Origin: CBFHTC01 sp965658815
GTDB taxonomy: Bacteria; Pseudomonadota; Alphaproteobacteria; Rickettsiales; Rickettsiaceae
NCBI GenBank assembly: GCA_965658815.1
Contig: CBFHTC010000001.1
Span: 174,640-238,639 of the forward strand
Reading direction: 5' to 3'
DNA: 64,000 nt
A program made the position numbers and the translations under genes. This document shows positions 8,844 to 16,500 of this stretch, piece by piece; position 1 is the first letter of the stretch, and each line of letters starts with the position of its first letter. A model generated the notes under the pieces. It saw only the letters and a list, made by a program, of their open reading frames with translations. It was not told the DNA's origin and did not search any database.

Positions 8844-9110
8844 TGTCTATTTATAGATGGTATTTTCATTTTCATCTATAAATTATTATTTTCTTTATTA
8901 TGAATAATATTATAGATGGTATTTTCATTTTCATCTATAAATTTGTCTATTTATAGATGGCAGTTTCATTTTCATCTATAAATTTGTCTATTTATAGATG
9001 GCAGTTTCATTTTCATCTATAAATTTGTCTATTTATAGATGGTATTTTCATTTTCATCTATAAATTATTATTTTTTTTATTATGAATAATATTATAGATG
9101 GCAGTTTCAT
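8844..9110. repeat. Tandem array of hairpin units derived from the 3' end of the adjacent small gene
   Basis: Arms TATAGATG and CATCTATA, spaced by 13 bases, form the same hairpin five times (8852-8880, 8911-8939, 8952-8980, 8993-9021, 9034-9062). A sixth, degenerate copy at 9093-9120 lies within the coding end of the minus-strand gene 9058-9333. Longer units (8844-8942 and 9026-9120) also contain the AT-rich tail of that gene; two 41-bp short units lie between them. The array fills the gap between bamA and the convergent small gene and may act as a terminator or RNA 3'-end hairpins. Confidence 0.85.
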
Positions 9111-9333
9111 TTTCCTCCATAATCTTTTGATTTATATGAGGCCTAAACTTAATCATTAAATCATTAATTTCAAGAACTGTGTTTATACTATTTGCATCTT
9201 TTTGTTGTGTTGCTTCTTTTAAAATGCTATTTAATTTAGTATAACTCTTGAGTACAAATTTTAAATCATCAGAATTCTTGATATAATCTAATATCTTTTT
9301 TGTTTCTGGTGTCATATCTTCATTTGTTGTCAT
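9058..9333 (-). CDS. Hypothetical 91-residue protein
   Basis: I do not recognise this protein. It is polar, predicted mostly helical, and has no signal peptide or membrane segment. Its start (MTTNEDMTPETKKILDYI) has no strong ribosome site. The last 18 codons form the parent sequence of the repeat array downstream, so the stop codon lies in a repeat unit. It is convergent with bamA. Codon use looks like the neighbours. It could be a real small cytoplasmic or secreted protein; there is no positive functional evidence. Confidence 0.45.
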   Translation of the reverse strand: MTTNEDMTPETKKILDYIKNSDDLKFVLKSYTKLNSILKEATQQKDANSINTVLEINDLMIKFRPHINQKIMEENETAIYNIIHNKKNNNL

Positions 9334-9485
9334 ATTATTTAATTTATTTGTTTAATTTTAATAAATAAAATTATTATCAGCAAAGTTATTGAAAAATTTT
9401 GCGTTAAGTCAGAAAATACTATAGTAAATTAATTGATTTATATAAAAATATATGATATTATATAAAATAAAATATAAAGTATATT

Positions 9486-10121
9486 ATGTCTGTATCAAAA
9501 GCGGTTAAAAAGTCAATTAAGTTTGAATATTCTGATGGAAAAAAAAGTAGAAAATATCAAGCAAATCTTCACGGTTCTAGTAAAGATACATTTGTAATTA
9601 GAAATTCTAGTCCTGGGCCTAAATTGATTAAAACTTCAAAAATCTTTTCTGAGTATAAAAAACAATTAATGACAAAGCAGAAGCTCAAGGCTCATTATGC
9701 AATAGGTGAAAAAACTTTTGCTAATTGTATTAAAAATTCTATAAATAAGATAGGTAATACTGCTGACTTAATTATTTCAACATTAGAGTCTCGCCTACTC
9801 AGTGTGGTCTTTAAAGCCGGTTTTACAAATAGTATATTTACGGCTAGACAAATGATTGCGCATAAACATATCAAAGTAAATGGTAAAGTATGTAATATAA
9901 AAAGCAGACTATTAAAAGAAGGTGATGTGGTAACATTAGTTGAAGAATCTCCATTTAAATTAAAAGTTCAAGGTTCTTTAAAGGCTCATAAAGCTCCATC
10001 ATATCTTGTAATAGACGCTGAAAAAGCCTTTGTAAAGTTTTCTAAAAAACCTTCTCTTTTGGAAGTTAAGTTTCCTTTTGAATTGCAAATAAACCATATT
10101 ATTGAGTATTACTCACGATAG
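9486..10121 (+). CDS. rpsD: 30S ribosomal protein S4
   Basis: The protein has 211 residues. The S4 RNA-binding domain is clear at about 100-165: ESRLLSVVFKAGFTNSIFTA, then ARQMIAHKHIKVNGKVCN and SRLLKEGDVV. S4 nucleates 30S assembly by binding the 5' domain of 16S rRNA. The N-terminal zinc-ribbon-like part of many S4 proteins is divergent here (KKSRKYQANLHG), and the usual R-Y-x-G-P start is not recognisable. It is not in the alpha operon with rpsM/rpsK/rpoA, where many bacteria keep it, but stands alone in front of two tRNA genes. Confidence 0.93.
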   Translation: MSVSKAVKKSIKFEYSDGKKSRKYQANLHGSSKDTFVIRNSSPGPKLIKTSKIFSEYKKQLMTKQKLKAHYAIGEKTFANCIKNSINKIGNTADLIISTLESRLLSVVFKAGFTNSIFTARQMIAHKHIKVNGKVCNIKSRLLKEGDVVTLVEESPFKLKVQGSLKAHKAPSYLVIDAEKAFVKFSKKPSLLEVKFPFELQINHIIEYYSR

Positions 10122-10160
10122 TATTGTCTTTAGTTTTATAAATAATTTTTTATAATTTTA

Positions 10161-10189
10161 TTGACTTTTAGCTTATTCTGTAGTATAAA
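10161..10189 (+). promoter_or_regulatory. sigma70-like promoter for tRNA-Ser
   Basis: TTGACT (10161-10166), 17 bp, then TATAAA (10184-10189), followed by T. The tRNA begins 10 bases after the -10 box, as expected for a directly transcribed tRNA. Confidence 0.6.
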
Positions 10190-10198
10190 TTAGTCATT

Positions 10199-10285
10199 GG
10201 ACAGATGGCAGAGTGGTTTAATGCGCTGGTCTTGAAAACCAGAATAGGTGTGAGTCTATCACGGGTTCGAATCCCGTTCTGTCTA
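10199..10285 (+). tRNA. tRNA-Ser (anticodon TGA)
   Basis: The acceptor GGACAGA pairs with TCTGTCT (one G-T). The anticodon stem CTGGT/ACCAG encloses CTTGAAA with TGA at 10233-10235. A long class II variable arm follows, as expected for serine, then a T arm ACGGG/CCCGT with TTCGAAT. CCA is not encoded. Confidence 0.93.
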
Positions 10286-10398
10286 ATAAAAAAATAAATT
10301 GTTACTTTTAGTGTATTATCAAATATATTAAGAATAATATTTATAATATCCTATTTTTTATGTAGATATTATCAATATTATGTGATAGAATATTGCAT

Positions 10399-10471
10399 GC
10401 GCCCGTAGCTTAATGGATAGAGCATTTGACTACGGATCAAAAGGTTGTGGGTTCAAGTCCTACCGGGCGTG
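10399..10471 (+). tRNA. tRNA-Arg (anticodon ACG)
   Basis: The acceptor GCGCCCG pairs with CGGGCGT. The anticodon stem TTTGA/TCAAA encloses CTACGGA with anticodon ACG; the first A would be deaminated to inosine by TadA. The T loop is TTCAAGT and the discriminator base is G. CCA is not encoded. The next coding sequence starts 16 bases downstream. Confidence 0.93.
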
Positions 10472-10486
10472 CAAAATTATACAACT

Positions 10487-11836
10487 ATGATTAAATACAA
10501 CTTTTTAAATAATAGTCTCTTGCTTGTATCACTAAATGAAGCAAAAGTATCAATATCTTTTGATAAGAATATTGAACATCCAGTGGTAGTATATAATGAT
10601 CCAATAAGTCTATCTAATGAACTTTTGTATAACGGATATTTGATAATAAAATTTTTAAATTTAAAAAGTCATAAGTTTATTATCAATGTGATTCAAAAAA
10701 CAAAGGATATTTCAGATTTTGTATTAGCTATTTATGGTATTTCTTATATCTTATCTCGAAAAGTCGAGTGTATTATATTTGATCCAATTCTAAATAATGA
10801 AAGTATTCAGTTTAATAAAAATACAATATTTGGTATTATAGAGGATAAATTATTATCTGTACTACATTATTCAGGGCAAAATATATCATTTGATACTTTT
10901 ATTAATTATATAAAAAATAAAATTAATCATAAAAGAAAGCAAAATAAAAATACTCCAACTGATATAAAAAAACGCAGAATGAGTAATTTGAAATTTGAAG
11001 TAATTAATCTTTCAAGTTTGTTATCTTATAACAATTATCTTGGCTTATCCATCAGTAAGGCGAAAAATAAAGATAAGAATGTTAAATTTTATTACTTTTA
11101 TGATGAGCGAGATTTGCATGAGTCTTATAAAATAAAAACTATGTTATTTGGTCTTATGAGTGACTCGATTACAATTAGTATTTTAAATGCCGAATTTGAT
11201 CCTATGATATATATCTTTACTAGTTTGGCGAAATTATTTAATTGGAATAATATCTTTATCTTATTTGCTTCATTTAATATTTTAGAGAATAAGATCGATT
11301 TTTTTTCTTATTTAACTCTCGCAGAGAAAAGTAAATTTGATTATGAAATAGGGTTTATAGGAAAAAATAAAACATTTTCGTTCTTTGAATTAATTAGTAA
11401 AAAATTTGGTTTATCATTTGCAAATTTAAAAAATGTATTAAATATATCTCTAAATAAAAAAATATTATTTACCTCTAATGAATCAATTAAATTATATACA
11501 AAAGAAATTAATTTAAATTTAATTAATCTTACTAATATTAAAGAATATCTCGATAATCAAAATAGTATTTCTTATTCTATTATGAATAATACCCTGAAAT
11601 TAGAATCCGATAATTCCTATGATTTAAATAGGTTTATCAATAATTATGTTAAAACTCACTACGAAGGTAAAATTATAGAAGAAGTATTAGATGGTTTTCT
11701 AGTCGAATTTAATAATAAACGTAATAAGATTATACTTGAGTTTGATAAAGATTTATATGTCGGCAAAAAAGTTTATCTACATAAAGATACTAATGGTAAC
11801 TTTACTATCAATAATGCTAATCAGACTAAACATTAA
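10487..11836 (+). CDS. Hypothetical 449-residue protein
   Basis: The ATG at 10487 is chosen because an earlier in-frame ATG lies inside tRNA-Arg. I do not recognise the family. It has no signal peptide and no clear membrane helices. It reads as alternating strand and helix segments in the first 130 residues (VVVYNDPISL, YLIIKFLNLK), a basic linker around 155-175, then a second mixed domain. The end (YEGKIIEEVLDGFLVEFNN followed by YVGKKVYLH) looks like a small beta-barrel and faintly recalls TRAM/OB-type RNA-binding domains; that is only an impression. The frame is long and intact, so it is probably a real gene. Confidence 0.6.
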   Translation: MIKYNFLNNSLLLVSLNEAKVSISFDKNIEHPVVVYNDPISLSNELLYNGYLIIKFLNLKSHKFIINVIQKTKDISDFVLAIYGISYILSRKVECIIFDPILNNESIQFNKNTIFGIIEDKLLSVLHYSGQNISFDTFINYIKNKINHKRKQNKNTPTDIKKRRMSNLKFEVINLSSLLSYNNYLGLSISKAKNKDKNVKFYYFYDERDLHESYKIKTMLFGLMSDSITISILNAEFDPMIYIFTSLAKLFNWNNIFILFASFNILENKIDFFSYLTLAEKSKFDYEIGFIGKNKTFSFFELISKKFGLSFANLKNVLNISLNKKILFTSNESIKLYTKEINLNLINLTNIKEYLDNQNSISYSIMNNTLKLESDNSYDLNRFINNYVKTHYEGKIIEEVLDGFLVEFNNKRNKIILEFDKDLYVGKKVYLHKDTNGNFTINNANQTKH

Positions 11837-11860
11837 TTAGAATAAAGATGTTATTAAATT

Positions 11861-12157
11861 TTAAGTTGCAAGAACGTATTTTTTTACTTTCTGAGCTATA
11901 GTAGATTTCATTCTAGATGATTTATTTTTTTTTATCACTTTTTTAGTTACATTTTTATCTATTTGAGACTGAGCCTGTTTTAGTAGTTCATTAGTTTCTT
12001 CTTTTGTAGCTTTGCTAGATATAGCTTTTAATACTTTTTTGATCGCAGTATGAGTCTTTGATTTTAAGATACGATTTTGCAAATTTCTTTTTACGGAAGC
12101 TCTATGATATTTTTCTGGTGATGTTAAAGCTTTTTTTACTGTTGTTTCTGATTTCAT
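11861..12157 (-). CDS. rpsT: 30S ribosomal protein S20
   Basis: The protein has 98 residues, is very basic and all helical. It shows the S20 pattern of K-R-x-x-Q-N-x-x-x-x-x-K-S, THTAIKKVLKAI, and a final IDKNVTKKVIKKNKSSRMKS helix. S20 binds the 5' and 3' minor domains of 16S rRNA. It overlaps rplQ by 4 bases (ATGA, 12154-12157) and is the last gene of the rpsM-rpsK-rpoA-rplQ unit, where it is not normally found. Confidence 0.85.
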   Translation of the reverse strand: MKSETTVKKALTSPEKYHRASVKRNLQNRILKSKTHTAIKKVLKAISSKATKEETNELLKQAQSQIDKNVTKKVIKKNKSSRMKSTIAQKVKKYVLAT

Positions 12158-12516
12158 TTTTTACCTGCTGTTTTTTTAGATAGTGTGTTTTTGGAAATAA
12201 TTTTGATGATAGCCATTGGTGCGCAATCTCCATATCGAAATCCACATTTTATAATACTCAAATAACCTCCAGTATTTGAGGTATTAGGAGCTACATCGTT
12301 AATAAGTTTTTGTACCGCTAATTTGTTTTTAAGTCTAGAATTTAAAATTCTAAAATTATGTACAGATTTTTCTTTAGCGCGAGTAATTTGTTTTTCAAGA
12401 AATGGTCTGACTTTTTTTGCAAGAGCTAATCTTGTAGTAATTTGACCATGTTCAATAAGATTGTTTGCTGTATTTACTAAAGCAATTTTAAATCTTTTAT
12501 GCATATTTGTTGTCAT
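12154..12516 (-). CDS. rplQ: 50S ribosomal protein L17
   Basis: The protein has 120 residues. Typical L17 segments are seen: ALVNTANNLIEHGQITTRLA, then AKKVRPFLEKQITRAK and GGYLSIIKCGFRYGDCAPMA near the end. L17 lies by the exit tunnel of the 50S subunit. It follows rpoA with a gap of 2 bases, the ancestral alpha-operon order. The first conserved M-R-H-x-x-x-G-x-K-L segment is shortened. Confidence 0.94.
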   Translation of the reverse strand: MTTNMHKRFKIALVNTANNLIEHGQITTRLALAKKVRPFLEKQITRAKEKSVHNFRILNSRLKNKLAVQKLINDVAPNTSNTGGYLSIIKCGFRYGDCAPMAIIKIISKNTLSKKTAGKK

Positions 12517-12518
12517 AT

Positions 12519-13667
12519 TTAGTCCTCGTTGTTTTGATTGTTTTTGTGTTTTGCTTCCATCATTAATCTAGTGATTTCTTGTATGTATTTTTGTCTTAAT
12601 TCAGCTGTATTTTCAACCGGCCAATCTGCGACATACATACCTAATTCTAAATTAAGTTCTTTTAGTCTTTCCTTTATTACTTCGATCGTAGTAGCTCCTA
12701 CGCTTTGAGCTTGAGATAAATAATTTTCATTACGAATAACCAAGTCTCCAAGGTATTTCATTTTTAAAGCCGCAAATCCATTTTGAGCTCTAGTAGAGTT
12801 AAACCCTGCATTTGATATTAATTCAAGTAGTATAGGATTAAATTTAATTTCTAAATTATGATTTTTATTTTCAATAGTTTCTGTTTGCTGAATATTATTA
12901 ATTTGTCTTGCTTGATTTGCAAGAAAATTAACTGCATATATATGAGCATCTTTGCAAGAAATCAAACCATTTGTTTCTAAGGTAATTTCTAATTTATCAC
13001 ATATTTTTCCATTATTTAAATAATAGTCTTTTACAAGATAGGAGCATTTTTTTATAGGAGAGAAAACAGAGTCAATATAAATGTAATCTTGAAACTTCGC
13101 TAATACATTTTTGATATTATCTTGCCAAGAAAGGGAGTCTTCTGCTGAAAAGTAGCCATATCCTTTATGAGATACTAAAGAAAAAGATATAGTAGTATTT
13201 GATGTAATATTCATAATATGAACATTATAGTCAACAACTTTAATATCGGATTTATTTAATTTTTTTAATTCATTTGCTATAAATAGCCCATCTACTTTAC
13301 AAGGTCCTTTAATTGAAAAGGTTATGCTTTCATACTCATTTTTATGATCTAGTTTTAAATGTTTTAAATTTTGTAGAACATCGATCATATCTTCAGTGCA
13401 TTGAGGAATATTTGAGTATTGGCTTGGTAATTCATCAATTTTACAGGCAATAATAGCTGTACCGGGAATATATCTTAGAAAAATTCTTCTTAACGAATTT
13501 CCTATAGTATTTCCAATACCACGCTCTAATGGCAAGATATTGATCAAGTTTGCATTATTACTGACACTCTCATACTGAACATCTGATGGCGCAATATAAG
13601 TAAACTTATTATTGTTTGATGTTTCTGTAATCAGTGTTTCCATACTAACGTTTTCATTTACAGTCAT
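12519..13667 (-). CDS. rpoA: DNA-directed RNA polymerase alpha subunit
   Basis: The protein has 382 residues, about 40 longer than usual, mainly through a polar N-terminal extension and small insertions. PLERGIGNTIGNSLRRIFLR is the family's dimerisation motif (P-L-x-x-G-x-G-x-T-x-G-N-x-L-R-R). The C-terminal domain (about 285-365) shows STRAQNGFAALKMKYLGDLV, then SVGATTIEVIKERLKELNLELGM, the fold that contacts UP elements and activators. It assembles core polymerase. It lies between rpsK and rplQ as in the standard alpha operon. Confidence 0.96.
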   Translation of the reverse strand: MTVNENVSMETLITETSNNNKFTYIAPSDVQYESVSNNANLINILPLERGIGNTIGNSLRRIFLRYIPGTAIIACKIDELPSQYSNIPQCTEDMIDVLQNLKHLKLDHKNEYESITFSIKGPCKVDGLFIANELKKLNKSDIKVVDYNVHIMNITSNTTISFSLVSHKGYGYFSAEDSLSWQDNIKNVLAKFQDYIYIDSVFSPIKKCSYLVKDYYLNNGKICDKLEITLETNGLISCKDAHIYAVNFLANQARQINNIQQTETIENKNHNLEIKFNPILLELISNAGFNSTRAQNGFAALKMKYLGDLVIRNENYLSQAQSVGATTIEVIKERLKELNLELGMYVADWPVENTAELRQKYIQEITRLMMEAKHKNNQNNED

Positions 13668-13675
13668 ATTATACC

Positions 13676-14095
13676 TTACGATCTTCTAAGTTTTCTTGGT
13701 CTTGTTCCATTGTGAGGAATAGGAGTCAAGTCTTGTTGTTTTGAGACATTAATTTCTCTTTTTTTTGCTTCATTCATGACGCTTGTCAGGCCTTGTTCTA
13801 ACTGAGTTCCAGAGCCTTTAATTTTAATAGCTGATATATTTTTTACTTTATATTTATCTATAAATTCAAATATATACTTAATTATGTCTTTCATAGCATG
13901 GGGAGTTGCTTTCTTAGAGCTTTTGTACCCCCTTCCTCCAGCGGATGATATAGCTATAACATTTCCATCTATATCGGTGAGAGAAACAATGCTATTATTA
14001 AAAGTACAGTATATATTAATAAATACTTCACTAATTGATTTTCTTACTTTCTGTGAATGAGATTTATTAGTTTTTTTTGTAATGCTTTTTATCAT
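13676..14095 (-). CDS. rpsK: 30S ribosomal protein S11
   Basis: The protein has 139 residues. It contains INIYCTFNNSIVSLTDIDGN, then SSAGGRGYKSSKKATPHA, IKGSGTQLEQGL, and the PIPHNGTRPRKLRR end, all diagnostic of S11. The family's usual G-P-G-x-G-R reads KGSGTQ here. S11 sits on the 30S platform near the E site. It is two bases downstream of rpsM and eight bases before rpoA. Confidence 0.95.
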   Translation of the reverse strand: MIKSITKKTNKSHSQKVRKSISEVFINIYCTFNNSIVSLTDIDGNVIAISSAGGRGYKSSKKATPHAMKDIIKYIFEFIDKYKVKNISAIKIKGSGTQLEQGLTSVMNEAKKREINVSKQQDLTPIPHNGTRPRKLRRS

Positions 14096-14097
14096 AA

Positions 14098-14499
14098 TTA
14101 TATTTTTTTATTAATTTTACATTTTTTTGAGGTCTTAGAATTGGATTTTGTATTCTGACCTCTAACCGGCAATCCTCTTGTATGACGAATTCCTTTATTG
14201 CATTTGATAGACACCATTCTTTGAATATTGTTTATCACTTCTTTTTTTCTATCTTCATTCAGTTTAAACTTACTACACTCTTCAACTAATGAAGATATTT
14301 GATCTTTATTAAGTTTATTAGTGCGTAAAGTAAAATCTATCTTCGTAACTTCACAAATTTTCTTAGCAGTGGATGGCCCTATGCCAAAGATGTAAGTTAG
14401 ACTCACTCCAATAACTTTTTTAACAGGTATATTAGTGTTTGCTATTCTAACAGACGTAATTTTGTTTTCTTGTATTGAATTTGTTTTTTGTAATACCAT
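14098..14499 (-). CDS. rpsM: 30S ribosomal protein S13
   Basis: The protein has 133 residues. It contains KVIGVSLTYIFGIGPSTAKKIC, then RMVSIKCNKGIRHTRGLPVR and GQNTKSNSKTSK, the canonical S13 helix-two-turn-helix and basic tail. S13 sits in the 30S head and contacts P-site tRNA. It starts the minus-strand unit rpsM-rpsK-rpoA-rplQ-rpsT. In standard spc/alpha operons secY, adk and rpmJ precede it; here secY-adk are about 44 kb away. Confidence 0.95.
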   Translation of the reverse strand: MVLQKTNSIQENKITSVRIANTNIPVKKVIGVSLTYIFGIGPSTAKKICEVTKIDFTLRTNKLNKDQISSLVEECSKFKLNEDRKKEVINNIQRMVSIKCNKGIRHTRGLPVRGQNTKSNSKTSKKCKINKKI

Positions 14500-14523
14500 A
14501 TGTTTTTATAATTGATATTAAAT

Positions 14524-14552
14524 ATAATATTACATAATGAATCAAAAATCAA
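14524..14552 (-). promoter_or_regulatory. Candidate promoter for the rpsM operon
   Basis: On the minus strand TTGATT (14552-14547), 17 bp, TATTAT (14529-14524), then 24 bases to the rpsM start. The region is very AT-rich, so chance matches are likely. Confidence 0.4.
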
Positions 14553-14673
14553 ATAAAATTTTTAAAATTTTAATAAATTTACAATATTAAATTTATTTTT
14601 TATAAAAAGATGATAAAAATTGTTTTTTTATTTTGTTCTATCTTTAAAACTAATAAAGTAACACAAAGCTAAT

Positions 14674-16287
14674 ATGAAAAAATATTGTTTTATACTATTA
14701 TCGCTTTTCGCTAATAATACAAACTCTTTATACGATCAAAGTCATATTATAAAATATACTAATAATTATAATTTCACTTATTTTAGTTATTTAAATGATC
14801 AGATAATAAAAGAGCAAGTTTTAACTTCATTGAAATTTGACCAAGTATCATTTGAAACGGTTGGTAAGATTTTTAAAATGAATCTTTTTGCTTTTGGAGG
14901 ATATCTACGAGATGCGGATTATGGAACCGAGGAATTGCAAGAATTTCGTCATATTTTATCAAATTTTCGAGTTTTCTCTTTTCCTTATTTTTCATTCATT
15001 CATAATGCAAATAACTTATTGAGTCTTTTTAATTTTGATTACTATACTACTGGCAATATTGCATTTATATTACAGTTACCTGTTATATACTTTCAATGTC
15101 TTATGAATGTTTCAAGTCATGAACTAGGGCATTTTGTTGCAAGTATAAATTCTGGACATCATATAAAGAGTAAAGATGAAATTAATATTCAGATGGGGTC
15201 AATATGGAATTTGGGTGCTGCGACAACGTGGCTCAGTGATCCATATAAATTTGTTAATAGTATTTTAATTAATTCCTCAGGAGTTATCGCAAGTCTTGAA
15301 TTGTCTAAATATTTCTTTTTTGAAAAAATGCAAGATTTAAATTATTTAGGAGTTGCTTCTAATATTGGTATAGGAGTTTATCCTCTTTATGGGTTCATAA
15401 ATTATTTTCGTTTGGATTTAGCTAAAGTAAAGAAAGCTGCTGACAATAAGTCTTTAGAAGATCTTAATACAAAGCTTAACGGCGATTTCGCTAATCTTAA
15501 CGGCGATTTCGCTAATATATTTCTTTGTTTAGCGAAATATAAAATTAATGACGATACTATATATGTTTCAGACAGTGAGGAGTCTAGTTCAATTGATAAA
15601 GTAATAAAAAATTTAAATTTTTATTACAATCGATATAAATATTCGTATTTATTAAATTTAGTAAATGCTCGAGCTTTGTATTGTATATGTAATTTTTCTT
15701 ATAATGCAGTATACAAAAAAAATATTATTCCAGAAAAATCAACATTTCTCTTTCGATATATGCCCGCATTGTACTTTAATATAGAGCCTTTTGGAGCAAT
15801 ATATAGATTATCATTTTTAAAGTTTTTTCTAAATAGAAGGTCTATGATAAATTTTGATTTGGATTATGTGGATAGCTTTTTTAAGAAAAATAATGATAAG
15901 AATGATATATATAAGAGTATAATATCTCAAGCATGTAATATAAAAATTAATTGGATAAATATATTTAACTCGTATAAATATAGTTTATTTGGATTAGATG
16001 GAGAATTTGGTTGTGCTTTTAATCAACCTTGTTTACAAAGAGAGCAAATCCAAGGCGCCGAAGGGGGTTGGAAGACGGTTGTTCAATATGAACAAGATAA
16101 AATAATAAAGTATCATACTATGATATTTGGCCGATTGATCGTTAAACTTAATATTAAAATATATAATACTATTATGTCTTTTAAAATATTTTTTGAAGCA
16201 AAAAATCATGGTTATTATACTGGGCTAAATTTACGTAGCGGATGGTCTGTGTACCCACTGGTGTCATTTTCCTACATAAAACTTTAA
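14674..16287 (+). CDS. Exported protein with an HELGH metallopeptidase motif
   Basis: The protein has 537 residues. A very short signal peptide (MKKYCFILLSLFA) precedes a polar mature start. Residues 125-160 hold a hydrophobic stretch leading into NVSSHELGHFVASINSGHH, an H-E-x-x-H zinc motif (His149, Glu150, His153). A second hydrophobic region near 195-240 includes a NSSGVIASLEL segment, in the place where M50-like membrane peptidases carry later active-site elements; no third zinc ligand can be assigned. A 7-residue repeat LNGDFAN occurs twice near 270. The last 200 residues are beta-like, ending LVSFSYIKL, so an outer-membrane location is possible. No named family is recognised. Confidence 0.6.
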   Translation: MKKYCFILLSLFANNTNSLYDQSHIIKYTNNYNFTYFSYLNDQIIKEQVLTSLKFDQVSFETVGKIFKMNLFAFGGYLRDADYGTEELQEFRHILSNFRVFSFPYFSFIHNANNLLSLFNFDYYTTGNIAFILQLPVIYFQCLMNVSSHELGHFVASINSGHHIKSKDEINIQMGSIWNLGAATTWLSDPYKFVNSILINSSGVIASLELSKYFFFEKMQDLNYLGVASNIGIGVYPLYGFINYFRLDLAKVKKAADNKSLEDLNTKLNGDFANLNGDFANIFLCLAKYKINDDTIYVSDSEESSSIDKVIKNLNFYYNRYKYSYLLNLVNARALYCICNFSYNAVYKKNIIPEKSTFLFRYMPALYFNIEPFGAIYRLSFLKFFLNRRSMINFDLDYVDSFFKKNNDKNDIYKSIISQACNIKINWINIFNSYKYSLFGLDGEFGCAFNQPCLQREQIQGAEGGWKTVVQYEQDKIIKYHTMIFGRLIVKLNIKIYNTIMSFKIFFEAKNHGYYTGLNLRSGWSVYPLVSFSYIKL

Positions 16288-16296
16288 AACTTTCTA

Positions 16297-16325
16297 TTGA
16301 CCAACTAAAAATATTATGATATGCT
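16297..16325 (+). promoter_or_regulatory. sigma70-like promoter for tRNA-Gly
   Basis: TTGACC (16297-16302), 17 bp, then TATGCT (16320-16325). The tRNA begins 10 bases later. Confidence 0.55.
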
Positions 16326-16334
16326 ATTAACGTA

Positions 16335-16405
16335 GCGAGTGTGGTCTAAAGGCATGACGCTAGCCTTCCAAGCTAGAGACGCGAGTTCGATTCTCGCCAT
16401 TCGCG
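16335..16405 (+). tRNA. tRNA-Gly (anticodon TCC)
   Basis: The acceptor GCGAGTG pairs with CATTCGC. The anticodon stem CTAGC/GCTAG encloses CTTCCAA with TCC at 16367-16369. The T arm is GCGAG/CTCGC with TTCGATT. CCA is not encoded. Confidence 0.93.
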
Positions 16406-16500
16406 TATTTAATGTTACTTTTTTAAAAAACACTTTCATTTTATCTATTAAATTTTTGATGTAATGAAATTAGTTTATACTATATAATGATGTTATTTCG

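Noticed and set aside
8844..9110. CRISPR-like array of regularly spaced repeats
   Set aside because: Units are contiguous and copy the end of the neighbouring gene; there are no unique spacers and no cas genes.
10445..10486. Longer start for the 449-residue hypothetical gene
   Set aside because: The earlier ATG lies inside tRNA-Arg, so translation from it would need the mature tRNA region to be coding.
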